Made by a program: the position numbers and the translations under genes
Notes under the pieces: model-generated
The model's input: only the letters and a program-made list of their open reading frames with translations
Databases searched by the model: none
Told to the model about the DNA's origin: nothing
Shown: positions 24,834-33,704 of the stretch, in pieces
How positions within the stretch are numbered: the stretch's first letter is position 1
How the letters are laid out: every line of letters begins with the position of its first letter
Source of the DNA: Mesorhizobium huakuii
Lineage (GTDB): Bacteria > Pseudomonadota > Alphaproteobacteria > Rhizobiales > Rhizobiaceae
Direction: 5' to 3'
Assembly (NCBI RefSeq): GCF_030160235.1
Contig: NZ_BSNY01000009.1
Location: 117,820 to 181,819 of the forward strand
Length of the DNA: 64,000 nt

Positions 24834-25733
24834 ATGGACACACTGACCCGCATGCGCGCCTTCATCGACGTCGTCGAGGCCGAGGGCTTTTCGGCGGCGG
24901 CGCGCAAGATCGGCCGCTCCAAGGCGCTGCTGTCGAAATATGTGCGCGAACTGGAGGACGAACTGGGCGCGCTGCTGCTGAACCGCACCACGCGCCAGTT
25001 CTCGATGACCGAGGCCGGCCACACCTATTACCGGCGCGCCTCGGAGATCGTGCGCGAGGTCGACAGCCTGGCGGACGCCGTGCGCGAATCCTCCGGCGAC
25101 GTGCGCGGCAGGATCAAGGTGTCGGCGCCGCGCACCTTCGCCGACGCGCCGATCGGCCAGTCGCTGATCGACTTCGCCAAGCAGCACCCCGACATCGTGC
25201 TCGACATTCAGCTCGACGACCGCTTCGTCGATCTGGTCGAGGAAGGTTTCGACCTCGCCGTGCGCATCTCGCGCCTGGAGAATTCGTCCCTGATCGCCAG
25301 GCGCCTGGCGCCGTTTTCGATAAAACTCTGCGCTTCTCCCGAACTGATCGCCAAGCATGGCATGCCGACGAGGCCGCAGGATCTCGGCCACATGCCCTGC
25401 ATCGTCGACACCAATGGCCGCGGGTTGAACAACTGGCCGTTCAAGGGCGACAACAACGATCAGCTGAGCGTCGCCGTGTCGGGCCCGATCGAGGTCAACA
25501 GCCCGATGGCGGCGCGCGCTGCCGCCGTGTCGGGCCTCGGATTTTGCATCCTGCCGGACTTCATCGCCGGGCCCGATCTTGCCAGCGGCCGGTTGGTGAC
25601 GGTGCTCGATGACCGCATCCTGTCCGGGGGCGGCATCTTCGCCGTCTACCCGCACCGCCGCTATCTGCCGGCCAAGGTCCGCGTCTTCGTCGACTTCCTG
25701 GTGCAGTGGTTCAGGACGCGTGAGGCGGCTTGA
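24834..25733 (+). CDS. LysR family transcriptional regulator
   Basis: A 299-residue LysR-type regulator. The N-terminal winged helix (FIDVVEAEGFSAAARKIGRS) is at about residues 5-60, and a periplasmic-binding-protein-like effector domain runs from about 90 to 290. It belongs to the common subgroup represented by DmlR/AaeR-like proteins. The start is 3 nt after the amidase stop. Unlike classical LysR pairs it is co-directional with its neighbour, so the target is uncertain. Confidence 0.92.
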   Translation: MDTLTRMRAFIDVVEAEGFSAAARKIGRSKALLSKYVRELEDELGALLLNRTTRQFSMTEAGHTYYRRASEIVREVDSLADAVRESSGDVRGRIKVSAPRTFADAPIGQSLIDFAKQHPDIVLDIQLDDRFVDLVEEGFDLAVRISRLENSSLIARRLAPFSIKLCASPELIAKHGMPTRPQDLGHMPCIVDTNGRGLNNWPFKGDNNDQLSVAVSGPIEVNSPMAARAAAVSGLGFCILPDFIAGPDLASGRLVTVLDDRILSGGGIFAVYPHRRYLPAKVRVFVDFLVQWFRTREAA

Positions 25734-25750
25734 CCTGTTTCCAGTCATCA

Positions 25751-25892
25751 AAGCGCGTCGCCGCGACGCGCTTGAGTTCTGCTTACGGGCTTATCATTGC
25801 CCCAAAACCGCGGCGCACCTTTGGGTGATAGGCCTTGGGTTTTGTGCGTGTCCTGATCCCAAAACCGCCGCACACTTTTGGGTGACACGCAC
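25751..25892. repeat. palindromic repeat family A, copy 3 (tandem, reverse orientation)
   Basis: Three hairpins occur in a row. 25751-25773 pairs AAGCGCGTCGC with GCGACGCGCTT. 25791-25829 and 25844-25892 each have CCCAAAACCG opposite CTTTTGGGTG-like arms. Relative to copies 1 and 2 the module order is reversed, and the second module is duplicated. Confidence 0.75.
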
Positions 25893-25965
25893 TGGCGGTC
25901 CCAATTTCGCCCCCTTTCTGGTAACCTTCGGTCTCTCTCCAAAGCCAAGGGAATCGCGACCGGGA

Positions 25966-26634
25966 ATGCACCTCAAACGGCACGCAATCATATTGGCTTC
26001 GGCCCTGACGGCGACCTTTGCCGCGACGGGACCGGCTTACGTGCATCCGCACGTGTTCGCCGAGGCACGCCTCGACGTCATCCTCTCCCCGGATCACCAA
26101 AGTGTGAAAGCGCTGCGCCATCTCTGGCGCTTCGACGACCTGTTTTCGAGTACGGTGATGATGGAGTTCGACAAGAACTCCGACCTGAAGCTTGACGACA
26201 AGGAGCTGAAGGAGGTTGCCGACACCGTTCATGCCTCGCTGGCCGAATTCAACTATTTCCAGCTCGTCACGCAGAACGGCAAGGACGTGACGATGGTGCC
26301 GCCTCCACATCTCATGGCCAATTTCGACAACGACCAGCTGATCATCCTATTCGAGTCGGAACCCAAGGAGCCGATCAAGCTGACCGGCACGATCGACATC
26401 GGCGTCTACGATCCAACCTTCTACACGGCGATTGACTTCACCGAGGATTCCAACATCACCGTTGCTGGCCTGCCGTCGAATTGCACCAGCAAGGTGATCC
26501 GCCCGGACCCAGATGAAGCCATCAAGGAAAACCAGAAGACCTTGACGGATGCCTTCTTCAACGACCCCACAGGCACCAACATGAGCAAGATCTTTGCCAC
26601 CAAGCTCGAACTGACCTGTCAGCCAGAAGGATGA
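25966..26634 (+). CDS. DUF1007 family periplasmic protein
   Basis: A 222-residue exported protein with a signal peptide ending near AATGPAYVHPHVF. The mature protein begins with a His-Pro-His stretch, typical of DUF1007, which is found next to NicO/RcnA nickel-cobalt transporters. The HLWRFDDLFS block is the family hallmark. The start at 25966 has a GGGA site. It overlaps the NicO gene by ATGA, so both are made together. It probably assists nickel or cobalt transport in the periplasm. Confidence 0.87.
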   Translation: MHLKRHAIILASALTATFAATGPAYVHPHVFAEARLDVILSPDHQSVKALRHLWRFDDLFSSTVMMEFDKNSDLKLDDKELKEVADTVHASLAEFNYFQLVTQNGKDVTMVPPPHLMANFDNDQLIILFESEPKEPIKLTGTIDIGVYDPTFYTAIDFTEDSNITVAGLPSNCTSKVIRPDPDEAIKENQKTLTDAFFNDPTGTNMSKIFATKLELTCQPEG

Positions 26635-27827
26635 AGCCGGTGACGAAACCGTCCCTGCGTTTGGCATTCGGCCTGTTGGCCCTCACCTTTGCCGCGATGC
26701 ACTTCGCCAACGCAGCGCATGCCCAGTCCTCGCTCGGCATCGGCGTCAATGACGGCATGGCGCCCACCACCGGTCCGTTCGCCCACATCCTGATGTGGAT
26801 CAACCTGCGGCAGCAGGAATTCTACCGCGCGCTGGCGACGGCCATGAAGGCGATGCGCGAGGACAATAGCAAAATCTGGATCCTCATCGGCCTGTCCTTC
26901 GCCTATGGCATTTTCCATGCCGCCGGCCCCGGCCACGGCAAGGCGGTGATCTCGTCCTATATGGTGGCCAATGAAGTGGCGCTTAAGCGCGGCATCCTGT
27001 TGTCCTTCGTCTCGGCCCTGCTCCAGGGCCTGACGGCGATCGCCGTCATGCTGCTCGCCTATTTCGTCCTGCGCGGCACCACTATCTCGATGACGGACGC
27101 GGCCTGGTTCATGGAGATCATGAGCTTTGCCCTCGTCACCCTGTTCGGCGCCTGGCTGCTGTGGCGCAAGCTCGGCCCGTCCATCCTGCGCCTGTTCGGC
27201 AGGGCGCCCGCCTACAGCCTGTCGGCGGCGCACGCCGGCCATTCGCATGCGGGGCACTCTCATGCGGGTCATTCCCACTCCGGCCATTCGCATGCCGCGC
27301 ACAGCCTTTCGGCGCATGCCCATTCGCACGCGCTGCATGGGCATGGCGACCACGACCATGACCATTCGCACGACCATCACGACCACGCCGCGCACGATCA
27401 TGACCATCATGACCACGCGCATCACGATCACGCGGCGGGCGAGGTCTGCGAAACCTGCGGCCACTCGCATGCGCCCGATCCGGCGCTGCTGTCGGGCGAT
27501 CGTTTCGACTGGCGCACCGCCTGGTCGGCGGTGGCCGCCGTCGGTATACGCCCCTGCTCCGGCGCGTTGATCGTGCTGAGCTTCGCGCTGCTCAACGGGC
27601 TCTGGCTCGGCGGCCTGCTGTCGGTGCTGGCGATGTCGCTGGGCACCGCCATCACCGTTTCGGCGCTGGCAACGCTTGCCGTGACCGCCAAGAACTGGGC
27701 GGTGTATTTCGCCGGCGACGGCCGCATGGGCAACCGCATCCATTCGATCGTCGAGATCGGCGGCGCCGCCTTCGTCTTCCTGTTCGGATTGCTGCTGCTG
27801 TCGGCTAGCCTGACGGGCAGCGTCTAG
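26631..27827 (+). CDS. NicO/RcnA-type nickel-cobalt transporter, His-rich
   Basis: A 398-residue inner-membrane protein of the NicO family. The N-terminus has a signal-like helix, and the conserved HAAGPGHGKAV motif is at 96-106. Between two membrane blocks lies an extreme His-rich loop (about 201-280) with 32 histidines, plus an ETCGHSH Cys/His site at about 274-280. Such loops bind Ni, Co or Zn. The family includes exporters (RcnA) and importers, and direction cannot be set from sequence. It is coupled to DUF1007 by an ATGA overlap. Confidence 0.9.
   Translation: MKPVTKPSLRLAFGLLALTFAAMHFANAAHAQSSLGIGVNDGMAPTTGPFAHILMWINLRQQEFYRALATAMKAMREDNSKIWILIGLSFAYGIFHAAGPGHGKAVISSYMVANEVALKRGILLSFVSALLQGLTAIAVMLLAYFVLRGTTISMTDAAWFMEIMSFALVTLFGAWLLWRKLGPSILRLFGRAPAYSLSAAHAGHSHAGHSHAGHSHSGHSHAAHSLSAHAHSHALHGHGDHDHDHSHDHHDHAAHDHDHHDHAHHDHAAGEVCETCGHSHAPDPALLSGDRFDWRTAWSAVAAVGIRPCSGALIVLSFALLNGLWLGGLLSVLAMSLGTAITVSALATLAVTAKNWAVYFAGDGRMGNRIHSIVEIGGAAFVFLFGLLLLSASLTGSV
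27229..27470. repeat. imperfect short tandem repeats encoding His-rich loop
   Basis: The DNA coding for the histidine loop is built of degenerate repeats of a GGCCATTCGCATGC-like unit, then CAYGACCAY-like units. This stretch is prone to length change by slippage or unequal recombination. Confidence 0.7.
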
Positions 27828-27834
27828 GCCTTCC

Positions 27835-27856
27835 CCATCCCATCGAAATGGGATGG
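27835..27856. terminator. inverted repeat between convergent nicO and denD-like genes
   Basis: CCATCCCAT and ATGGGATGG pair perfectly around CGAA. It lies 8 nt after the NicO stop and 8 nt from the convergent dehydrogenase stop, so it may terminate both transcripts. It resembles the second hairpin of the family B repeat at 20090. No long T-run is present. Confidence 0.55.
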
Positions 27857-27863
27857 CAAACTC

Positions 27864-28841
27864 CTAACCAGGAACCTGACCATCCAATTCATCCTCGATA
27901 TGGGCGCGGATGATCTCGTCAAAACTCTTCTCGGCGCTGAAGCCGAGCTCCCGCGACCGTTTCGCCTCGAAGCGGGTCGGCCAGCCCTTGACGATCGCCC
28001 AGATCGTCTCGTCCGGCACCTCGCGGATCAGGCTTGCCGTCTTCGACCCGGCGATACGCTCCAGCGCCTCGATCTGCTCGCCGACGGTGACGGCCACGCC
28101 GGGCATCGTCAGATTGCGGCGCGGCCCGACAGCAGCGCCGTCGATCCCGGCCGCATGGATCAGGAAGTTCACCGCCGAGCGCGGGCTGGCATGGGTATGC
28201 ACGACCGAGCGCGGCACTGGCAGGATCGCCTCTTGCCCGTTCAAGGGCTCGCGGATGATGCCGGAGAAGAAGCCCGAGGCTGCCTTGTTCGGCTTGCCGG
28301 GCCGCACGCAGATCGTCGGCAGGCGGATGCCGATGCCGTCGAAGAAGCCGCGCCTGGAATAGTCGGCGAGCAGCGCTTCGCTCATCTGCTTCTGTGTGCC
28401 GTAGGAGGTCAGCGGCGTCGGATGGAAGTCATCGGGGATGACATCCGGGAACGGTGCGCCGAACACCGCGATCGACGAGGTGAAGACGACGCGCGGCGCA
28501 AAGCCCGCAAGCCGAATGGCATCGAACAAAGCGCGCGTGCCGTCGAGGTTGACGCGGTAGCCGAGCTCGAAATTGGCTTCCGCCTCGCCCGACACGATGC
28601 CCGCGAGATGAAAGACGACGTCGGGGCGCGACGCGACCAGGCTTTCGGCGGCGCCCGCCTCCGCAAGGTCGCCGGTATGGGTGTTGATGCTGACGCCATC
28701 CATCGCTGGGGCCTGCGGCGGCACGATGTCGTGCAGGTCGAGCGCGGTGATCGTCTTGCCGCGCAGCGTGCCGTCTTTGGCCAGCCGGGCGATGAGCTTG
28801 CGGCCGACCATGCCCGCGGCGCCAGTGATCAGAATGCGCAT
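27864..28841 (-). CDS. denD: D-erythronate dehydrogenase-like NAD epimerase/dehydratase
   Basis: A 325-residue extended SDR. GAAGMVG near residue 7 binds NAD, and the SYGTQK segment holds the catalytic Tyr and Lys. The sequence pattern (FHLAGIVSGEAE, GIRLPTICVRPGKPN) matches DenD, which oxidises D-erythronate in four-carbon acid sugar catabolism. The companion kinase and isomerase genes (DenK, OtnI and so on) are not in this window, so the pathway role is tentative. It ends convergently with the NicO gene. Confidence 0.78.
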   Translation of the reverse strand: MRILITGAAGMVGRKLIARLAKDGTLRGKTITALDLHDIVPPQAPAMDGVSINTHTGDLAEAGAAESLVASRPDVVFHLAGIVSGEAEANFELGYRVNLDGTRALFDAIRLAGFAPRVVFTSSIAVFGAPFPDVIPDDFHPTPLTSYGTQKQMSEALLADYSRRGFFDGIGIRLPTICVRPGKPNKAASGFFSGIIREPLNGQEAILPVPRSVVHTHASPRSAVNFLIHAAGIDGAAVGPRRNLTMPGVAVTVGEQIEALERIAGSKTASLIREVPDETIWAIVKGWPTRFEAKRSRELGFSAEKSFDEIIRAHIEDELDGQVPG

Positions 28842-28853
28842 GTCAAAATTCCC

Positions 28854-29063
28854 TTACTTGCCCTGATTTTTGCGCTGGCTGCGCGCGCGCAGCCAGAACA
28901 CGAGGAAAAACGCCAGCACGAAGGCAATGCCGAATATACCGGCGAGCACCGTCGAAAGACTGCCGAGTGCCAACATGACGGTCGGCAGGTAGAAGGCGGC
29001 AATGCCGAACAGCAGCATGATCCACAGCGCCGCGATGGCGGCATTCCTGGTGTCGCGGTCCAT
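28854..29063 (-). CDS. small two-helix membrane protein, unknown
   Basis: A 69-residue protein with two hydrophobic helices (about 12-30 and 35-58) and a basic C-terminus (RARSQRKNQGK). The start could be 29063 (ATG) or a TTG at 29084. It lies 12 nt before the DenD-like gene in the transcription direction and may be cotranscribed. I see no recognised domain. Confidence 0.55.
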   Translation of the reverse strand: MDRDTRNAAIAALWIMLLFGIAAFYLPTVMLALGSLSTVLAGIFGIAFVLAFFLVFWLRARSQRKNQGK

Positions 29064-29153
29064 CACGCCGCACCAGCGCGGCAAGCGTTCGTCGGGCTGG
29101 TTTTCAAAGCTGGAACTCCTGGGACAAGGTTGGTCGATATCAATGGACCGAAC

Positions 29154-30125
29154 CTAATGGTAGTGACCGTGATGCGCGGCCGCATCATGCTCGTGGTCGT
29201 GGTCATCGGCCTCGTCGGCGCATTGGCCGAATTCCGGCTCCACCGTGGCATGGCTGATGCCGTGCTCGCTGGCAAGCCGCTTCTTGATGGCGCTGACGGC
29301 CCGATGCGCATCGACACCCTCGTCAAGGCAGGCATGCAGCGTCGCCATGTTGCTTGCGCCATCGATCGACCAGACATGCATATGGTGCACTTCGCGCACG
29401 CCTTGGATCGCGGTCTCCAGGTCCCTTGCGATGAGGTCGCGGTCGAGGGTCGGCGGCACGCCTTCGAGCAGCACATGGGCTGCGGCGCGCATCAGCGACC
29501 AGGCCGTCGACAGGATCAGCAGCGAGACCAGCACCGACAGGATCGGGTCGATCGGCGTCCAGCCGGTCACAAGGATCACCACTGCCGCCACGATCGCCGC
29601 CGCCGAGCCGAGCAGGTCGCCAAGCACATGCAGGATGGCGCCGCGCATGTTGAGGCTCTCGCGATCGCCGCCATGCAGCACCAGGAAGGAGCCTATATTG
29701 ACCAGCAGGCCAAGGATCGCCACCACCAGCATCGGCCCGCCCAGCACCGGCGCCGGCGTTTGCAGCCGCCCCCATGCCTCGTAGACGATCCACAGCGCAA
29801 TGACGAAGATGGCGATGCCGTTGGTGTAGGCCACCAGCGTCTTGACCCGGCCAAAACCATAGGTGAGTTGGCCGGTCGCCGGCCGGCCGGCAAGATGGAA
29901 GGCATACCAGGCAAGGCCGAGCGCGATGGCGTCGGCGAGCATGTGGCCGGCATCCGCCAGCAGCGCCAGCGACCCGGTGAACAAGCCGCCAAGCGCTTCC
30001 GCCACCATGAAGCCCGCCGTCAGGCAGGCGGCGATCAGCACGCGCTTCTTGTCGGCCGCGCCATGCACATGACCGGCACCACCGTGATCATGCCCGGCAT
30101 GGTCGTGGGAATGGGTATGCGCCAA
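29154..30125 (-). CDS. cation diffusion facilitator (CzcD/ZitB-like) metal exporter
   Basis: A 323-residue CDF transporter. The N-terminus is His-rich (HTHSHDHAGHDH) and the C-terminus ends in another His/Asp cluster. Six membrane helices carry the intramembrane zinc site, seen as DAGHMLAD and HVLGD (HxxxD pairs). A cytoplasmic metallochaperone-like domain follows. I start at the TTG at 30125, which has a GGGAG site 8 nt upstream, because no ATG or GTG fits before the next gene's end. It probably exports Zn or Co, complementing the NicO protein nearby. Confidence 0.9.
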   Translation of the reverse strand: MAHTHSHDHAGHDHGGAGHVHGAADKKRVLIAACLTAGFMVAEALGGLFTGSLALLADAGHMLADAIALGLAWYAFHLAGRPATGQLTYGFGRVKTLVAYTNGIAIFVIALWIVYEAWGRLQTPAPVLGGPMLVVAILGLLVNIGSFLVLHGGDRESLNMRGAILHVLGDLLGSAAAIVAAVVILVTGWTPIDPILSVLVSLLILSTAWSLMRAAAHVLLEGVPPTLDRDLIARDLETAIQGVREVHHMHVWSIDGASNMATLHACLDEGVDAHRAVSAIKKRLASEHGISHATVEPEFGQCADEADDHDHEHDAAAHHGHYH

Positions 30126-30153
30126 ATGGCAAACTCCCGTTACGAGCCGAAAC

Positions 30154-30840
30154 TCACGCCCCGAATTCCGCGCGAAAATCCTCGAGCCGTCGCTTCTGCT
30201 GGCCGGCGCCGTCGAAATTGGCCGGGTCGAGCCACGCAACATAGGCTTTGCGCAGGGCCGGCCATTCCTTGTCGATGATCGAATACCATGCGGTATCGCG
30301 GTTTTCACCCTTGACGATGAGGTGCTGGCGGAAAATGCCCTCGAACTTGAAGCCGAACCGTTCCGCCGCCCGCTTCGACGGCTCGTTGCGGTTGTTGCAC
30401 TTCCATTCGTAGCGGCGGTAGCCGAGTTCGTCGAAAATGTATTTCATGAACAGGAACTGCGCTTCGGTCGCTCCGGGCTTGCGCGAGATCAACGGCCCCC
30501 AATAGATGTTTCCGATCTCGATGACGCCGTAAGCGGGATCGATGCGCATCAGGGTCTGACGACCGGCGACCTTGCCGCTGGCCTTGTCGATGACGGCAAA
30601 GAACAGCGGATCCTCGCTCGCCTCGACCTTGTCCAGCCAGGGCTGGAAAGCGGCGCGGGTTTCCGGCGGATAGTCGGGCAGCCAGGCGAAGCGGCCGTCG
30701 ACATCGGACACGGAAGACGCTTCATAGAGCCCGTCACCGTGCCTTGCGGCGCTCAGCGGTTCGAGCCTGACATAGCGGCCGTCGATCGCCTTGCGCTCCG
30801 GCCGCGGACGCGGTTGCCAATCTTTGAGATTTTCCGACAC
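30154..30840 (-). CDS. GNAT family N-acetyltransferase (RimL-like)
   Basis: A 228-residue acetyltransferase of the Acetyltransf_3 type. The DGRYVRLEPLSAARHGDGLYE opening and GNIYWGPLISRKPGATEAQFL core are typical of a subgroup common in Proteobacteria and fungi. The GTG at 30840 follows a GGAG site; the frame stays open upstream to 30912, but that part overlaps the divergent promoter. It ends 28 nt before the CDF start, so the two may be one transcript. Confidence 0.83.
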   Translation of the reverse strand: MSENLKDWQPRPRPERKAIDGRYVRLEPLSAARHGDGLYEASSVSDVDGRFAWLPDYPPETRAAFQPWLDKVEASEDPLFFAVIDKASGKVAGRQTLMRIDPAYGVIEIGNIYWGPLISRKPGATEAQFLFMKYIFDELGYRRYEWKCNNRNEPSKRAAERFGFKFEGIFRQHLIVKGENRDTAWYSIIDKEWPALRKAYVAWLDPANFDGAGQQKRRLEDFRAEFGA

Positions 30841-30923
30841 CGAAGACTCCAATCCGTTTGACTTTTGCGGGCCGAAGCTCACAAAAACGCAACCCCACAG
30901 TAAGAACCACACGGACGGGAAAA

Positions 30924-32108
30924 ATGCTCCACACGATTTCGGCCTTCGACCGTCTCGGCGAGGAAAATGCCTTCGCGGTGCTCGCGAGGGCGACGGCGCT
31001 CGCCCAACAGGGCCGCGACATCGTCAATCTCGGCATCGGCCAGCCCGACTTCAAGACGCCGCAGCACATCGTCGAGGCGGCGATCAAGGCGCTGCGCGAC
31101 GGCCACCACGGTTACACGCCCGCCAACGGGCTTCTGGCGACCCGCGAGGCGGTGGTGCGGCGCACGCTGACCACCACCGGCGTCGAGGTTTCGCCCGAGA
31201 CGGTGATGATCCTGCCGGGCGGCAAGCCGACCATGTTCGCCGCCATCCTGATGTTCGGCGAACCCGGCGCCGAGATCCTCTATCCGGACCCCGGCTTTCC
31301 CATCTACCGCTCGATGATCGAGTTCACCGGTGCGGCCCCCATTCCCGTGCCGATGCGCGAGGAAAACGGCTTTGCCTTCTCGGCGGAAGAAACGCTGGCG
31401 CTGATCACCTCCAAGACCAGGCTCCTGATCCTCAACTCGCCGGCCAACCCGACCGGCGGTGTGACGCCGCGCGCCGAGATCGAGAAGCTGGTCAAGGGAC
31501 TTGAGAAGCACCCGGATGTCGCCATCCTCTCCGACGAGATCTACGATGTGATGACCTATGACGGCGAGACGCATTGCTCGCTGCTCGGCTATCCCGAAAT
31601 CCGCGACCGCCTGATCGTGCTCAACGGCTGGTCCAAGACCTGGGCGATGACCGGCTGGCGCATGGGCTGGTCGATCTGGCCGAACGGCGACAAGGGCGCC
31701 CATCTCTACGACAAGGTTCGCAAGCTGGCGGTCAATTGCTGGTCCTGCGTCAACGCGCCGAGCCAGTTCGCCGGCATCGCCGCCATCGATGGCCCGCAGG
31801 ACGATGTCGACACCATGATGCGCGCCTTCGACCGCCGCAGGAAGGTCGTGGTCGAAGGGCTGAACGCCTTGCCCAACATTTCCTGCATCACGCCCAAGGG
31901 CGCGTTCTACGCCTTCCCCAATGTCTCGAAGACCGGCTGGAAGGCAAAGAAGCTCGCCTCCGCACTGCTCGACGACGCCGGCGTGGCGCTGATCGGCGGC
32001 CCCGATTTCGGCATTCTCGGCGAAGGCTATGTCAGGCTCTCCTACGCCAACTCCGAGGAGAACATCTTGCGCGCGCTGGAACGGATCGGGGCATTCCTCG
32101 CCAAGTAA
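30924..32108 (+). CDS. PLP-dependent aminotransferase, class I/II
   Basis: A 394-residue fold-type I aminotransferase, AspC/MalY-like. GIGQPDF is the N-terminal substrate segment, NSPANPTGG (171-179) contacts the cofactor, and Lys238 in NGWSKTWAM is the PLP lysine. The start at 30924 has a weak ACGGGA site and is the normal position before the FDRLGEENAF helix. Likely substrates are aspartate, alanine or aromatic amino acids. It is divergent from the RimL-like gene. Confidence 0.9.
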   Translation: MLHTISAFDRLGEENAFAVLARATALAQQGRDIVNLGIGQPDFKTPQHIVEAAIKALRDGHHGYTPANGLLATREAVVRRTLTTTGVEVSPETVMILPGGKPTMFAAILMFGEPGAEILYPDPGFPIYRSMIEFTGAAPIPVPMREENGFAFSAEETLALITSKTRLLILNSPANPTGGVTPRAEIEKLVKGLEKHPDVAILSDEIYDVMTYDGETHCSLLGYPEIRDRLIVLNGWSKTWAMTGWRMGWSIWPNGDKGAHLYDKVRKLAVNCWSCVNAPSQFAGIAAIDGPQDDVDTMMRAFDRRRKVVVEGLNALPNISCITPKGAFYAFPNVSKTGWKAKKLASALLDDAGVALIGGPDFGILGEGYVRLSYANSEENILRALERIGAFLAK

Positions 32109-32257
32109 GGCTTTGCGTCTGCCGCGCGGGTCGGGATGGCTTGTGGCCGGCTGCCGTGGCGGTGTCATGAGCCGTCCGGAGGCAAGCGGCCAAGGCTGGG
32201 CCTGCATCTCGAGAACGGCTACGGTCCTCAGATGTAGATCGACGTGAGAATCCTCGA

Positions 32258-32632
32258 ATGTTCTATGCAATCCTTGCCTATCACGTGGAAGATGCGATCA
32301 AGGCGCTGACGCCGCAGGAAGATGCCGCACTGATGGCCGACCTGCTGAAGATCAACACAAGGCTTCATGCGGAAGGCACGCTTGGTCCGTCCGCGCGTCT
32401 GGGGGCCACCCAGGATGCCATCACCTTGCGCGGCCCGGGCGACGGCGTGGTCATCGACGGCCCTTTCGCCGAGACCAAGGAACAGTTGCTCGGCCTCTAT
32501 GTCGTCGACTGCGCCACGCGGGACGAGGCCATTGCGATCGCCCGCGACCTTCGCCGCGTCAATCCGACCGCGGTTTACGAGATCAGGCCCATTCTGCTGT
32601 TCAAGCCCGGTGTGCCGCTGGCGGGCAAATGA
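32258..32632 (+). CDS. YCII-related (DGPF domain) protein
   Basis: A 124-residue protein of the YCII/DGPF family. DGPFAETKEQLLGLYVVD is the signature segment. In many actinobacteria and rhizobia these small proteins pair with ECF sigma factors, but none is present here. It converges on the SDR gene with 34 nt between. The biochemical role is unknown. Confidence 0.85.
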   Translation: MFYAILAYHVEDAIKALTPQEDAALMADLLKINTRLHAEGTLGPSARLGATQDAITLRGPGDGVVIDGPFAETKEQLLGLYVVDCATRDEAIAIARDLRRVNPTAVYEIRPILLFKPGVPLAGK

Positions 32633-32666
32633 GTCGGCAGCGGAGGCCCTGCCGGCGTCCGCTAAC

Positions 32667-33422
32667 TCACCCACGCCCCACGAACGGCATCTTGGTTGCC
32701 ATCACGGTCATGAACAGCACGTTCGCCTCGAGCGGCAGGCTGGCCATGTGCACGACGGCATCGGCGACGTGCTGGACATCCATCACCGCTTCGGCGGCGA
32801 TGGAGCCATTGGCCTGCGGCACGCCGACGGTCATCGGCTGCGCCATGTCGGTCAGCGCATTGCCGATGTCGATCTGGCCGCAGGCGATGTCGTAGGGACG
32901 GCCGTCGAGCGCCAGCGTCTTGGTCAGTCCGGTGATGGCATGCTTGGTCGCCGTATAGGGCACCGAGCCCGGGCGCGGCGCATAGGCCGACACCGAGCCG
33001 TTGTTGATGATGCGCCCACCCATCGGCCGCTGCTTGCGCATGGCGCCAAAGGCGGCGCGGGCGCACAGGAACGAACCGGTGAGATTGACGCCGACGATAT
33101 CGTTCCACACCTCGACCGGGATCTCGTCGATTGGCGTCGACTTGTAACCCATGCCGGCATTGTTGAAGAGCAGGTCGACGCGGCCGAAGGCTTCCGCCAC
33201 CGTCTCGAACAGATCGTCGACCTCGCCGGCCTTGCTGATGTCGCAGGCGACCGCCAATGCCTTGGCTTCGGTCGGGCCGGCCTCGGCGACCGCTGCATCC
33301 AGCACCGCTTTGCGGCGGCCGCAAAATACCGTGTTCCAGCCGGCCTTGAGCAGCGCCGTGGCAACGCTCTTGCCGATGCCCGTGCCGGCGCCCGTAACGA
33401 TGGCGGTTCTTTGCTCGGTCAT
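32667..33422 (-). CDS. short-chain dehydrogenase/reductase
   Basis: A 251-residue classical SDR. TGAGTGIG near residues 10-17 binds NAD(P), NNAGMG is at about 90, and YTATK provides the catalytic Tyr and Lys. The ATG at 33422 is the family-typical start. The substrate is unknown. It is probably transcribed alone, because a terminator of the upstream gene lies at 33565. Confidence 0.9.
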   Translation of the reverse strand: MTEQRTAIVTGAGTGIGKSVATALLKAGWNTVFCGRRKAVLDAAVAEAGPTEAKALAVACDISKAGEVDDLFETVAEAFGRVDLLFNNAGMGYKSTPIDEIPVEVWNDIVGVNLTGSFLCARAAFGAMRKQRPMGGRIINNGSVSAYAPRPGSVPYTATKHAITGLTKTLALDGRPYDIACGQIDIGNALTDMAQPMTVGVPQANGSIAAEAVMDVQHVADAVVHMASLPLEANVLFMTVMATKMPFVGRG

Positions 33423-33564
33423 GGCGGATGTCTCCGACTGATTTTCAGGATTTGGCTTGGGCAAGAGGCATCGCAAATGACGGCAGCGATGGCAAGCGGA
33501 CCTGCACGAGCATGTCCTCGAAAAATCGGGCCCAGTTTTCGGAGAAAGCCCCGGCATGGGCCGA

Positions 33565-33593
33565 CAAAAAGGGCGGTCATTGGCGACCGCCCT
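33565..33593 (-). terminator. Rho-independent terminator of DUF533 gene
   Basis: On the minus strand AGGGCGGTC and GACCGCCCT form a 9-bp stem with a short loop, followed by TTTTTG. It lies 111 nt beyond the stop of the gene at 33705. Confidence 0.85.
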
Positions 33594-33704
33594 GATCTGA
33601 ACCGGGCTTGGGAGGAGGAAAAGCCGATCCGACTGTGTAGAATCATGCGCTTCCTGAGTTAACGAAAGGTTAACGCCGGAAAGACGGCCTGTCCCGATCT
33701 GACC

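Noticed and set aside
27229-27470. CRISPR-like or satellite repeat array
   Set aside because: The units are short, degenerate and in frame, and encode a histidine loop inside a transporter.
27900-30278. 792-residue plus-strand open frame opposite denD-like and CDF genes
   Set aside because: It runs across two genes and their spacers on the other strand, with a composition of Arg/Gln/His/Asp typical of antisense frames.
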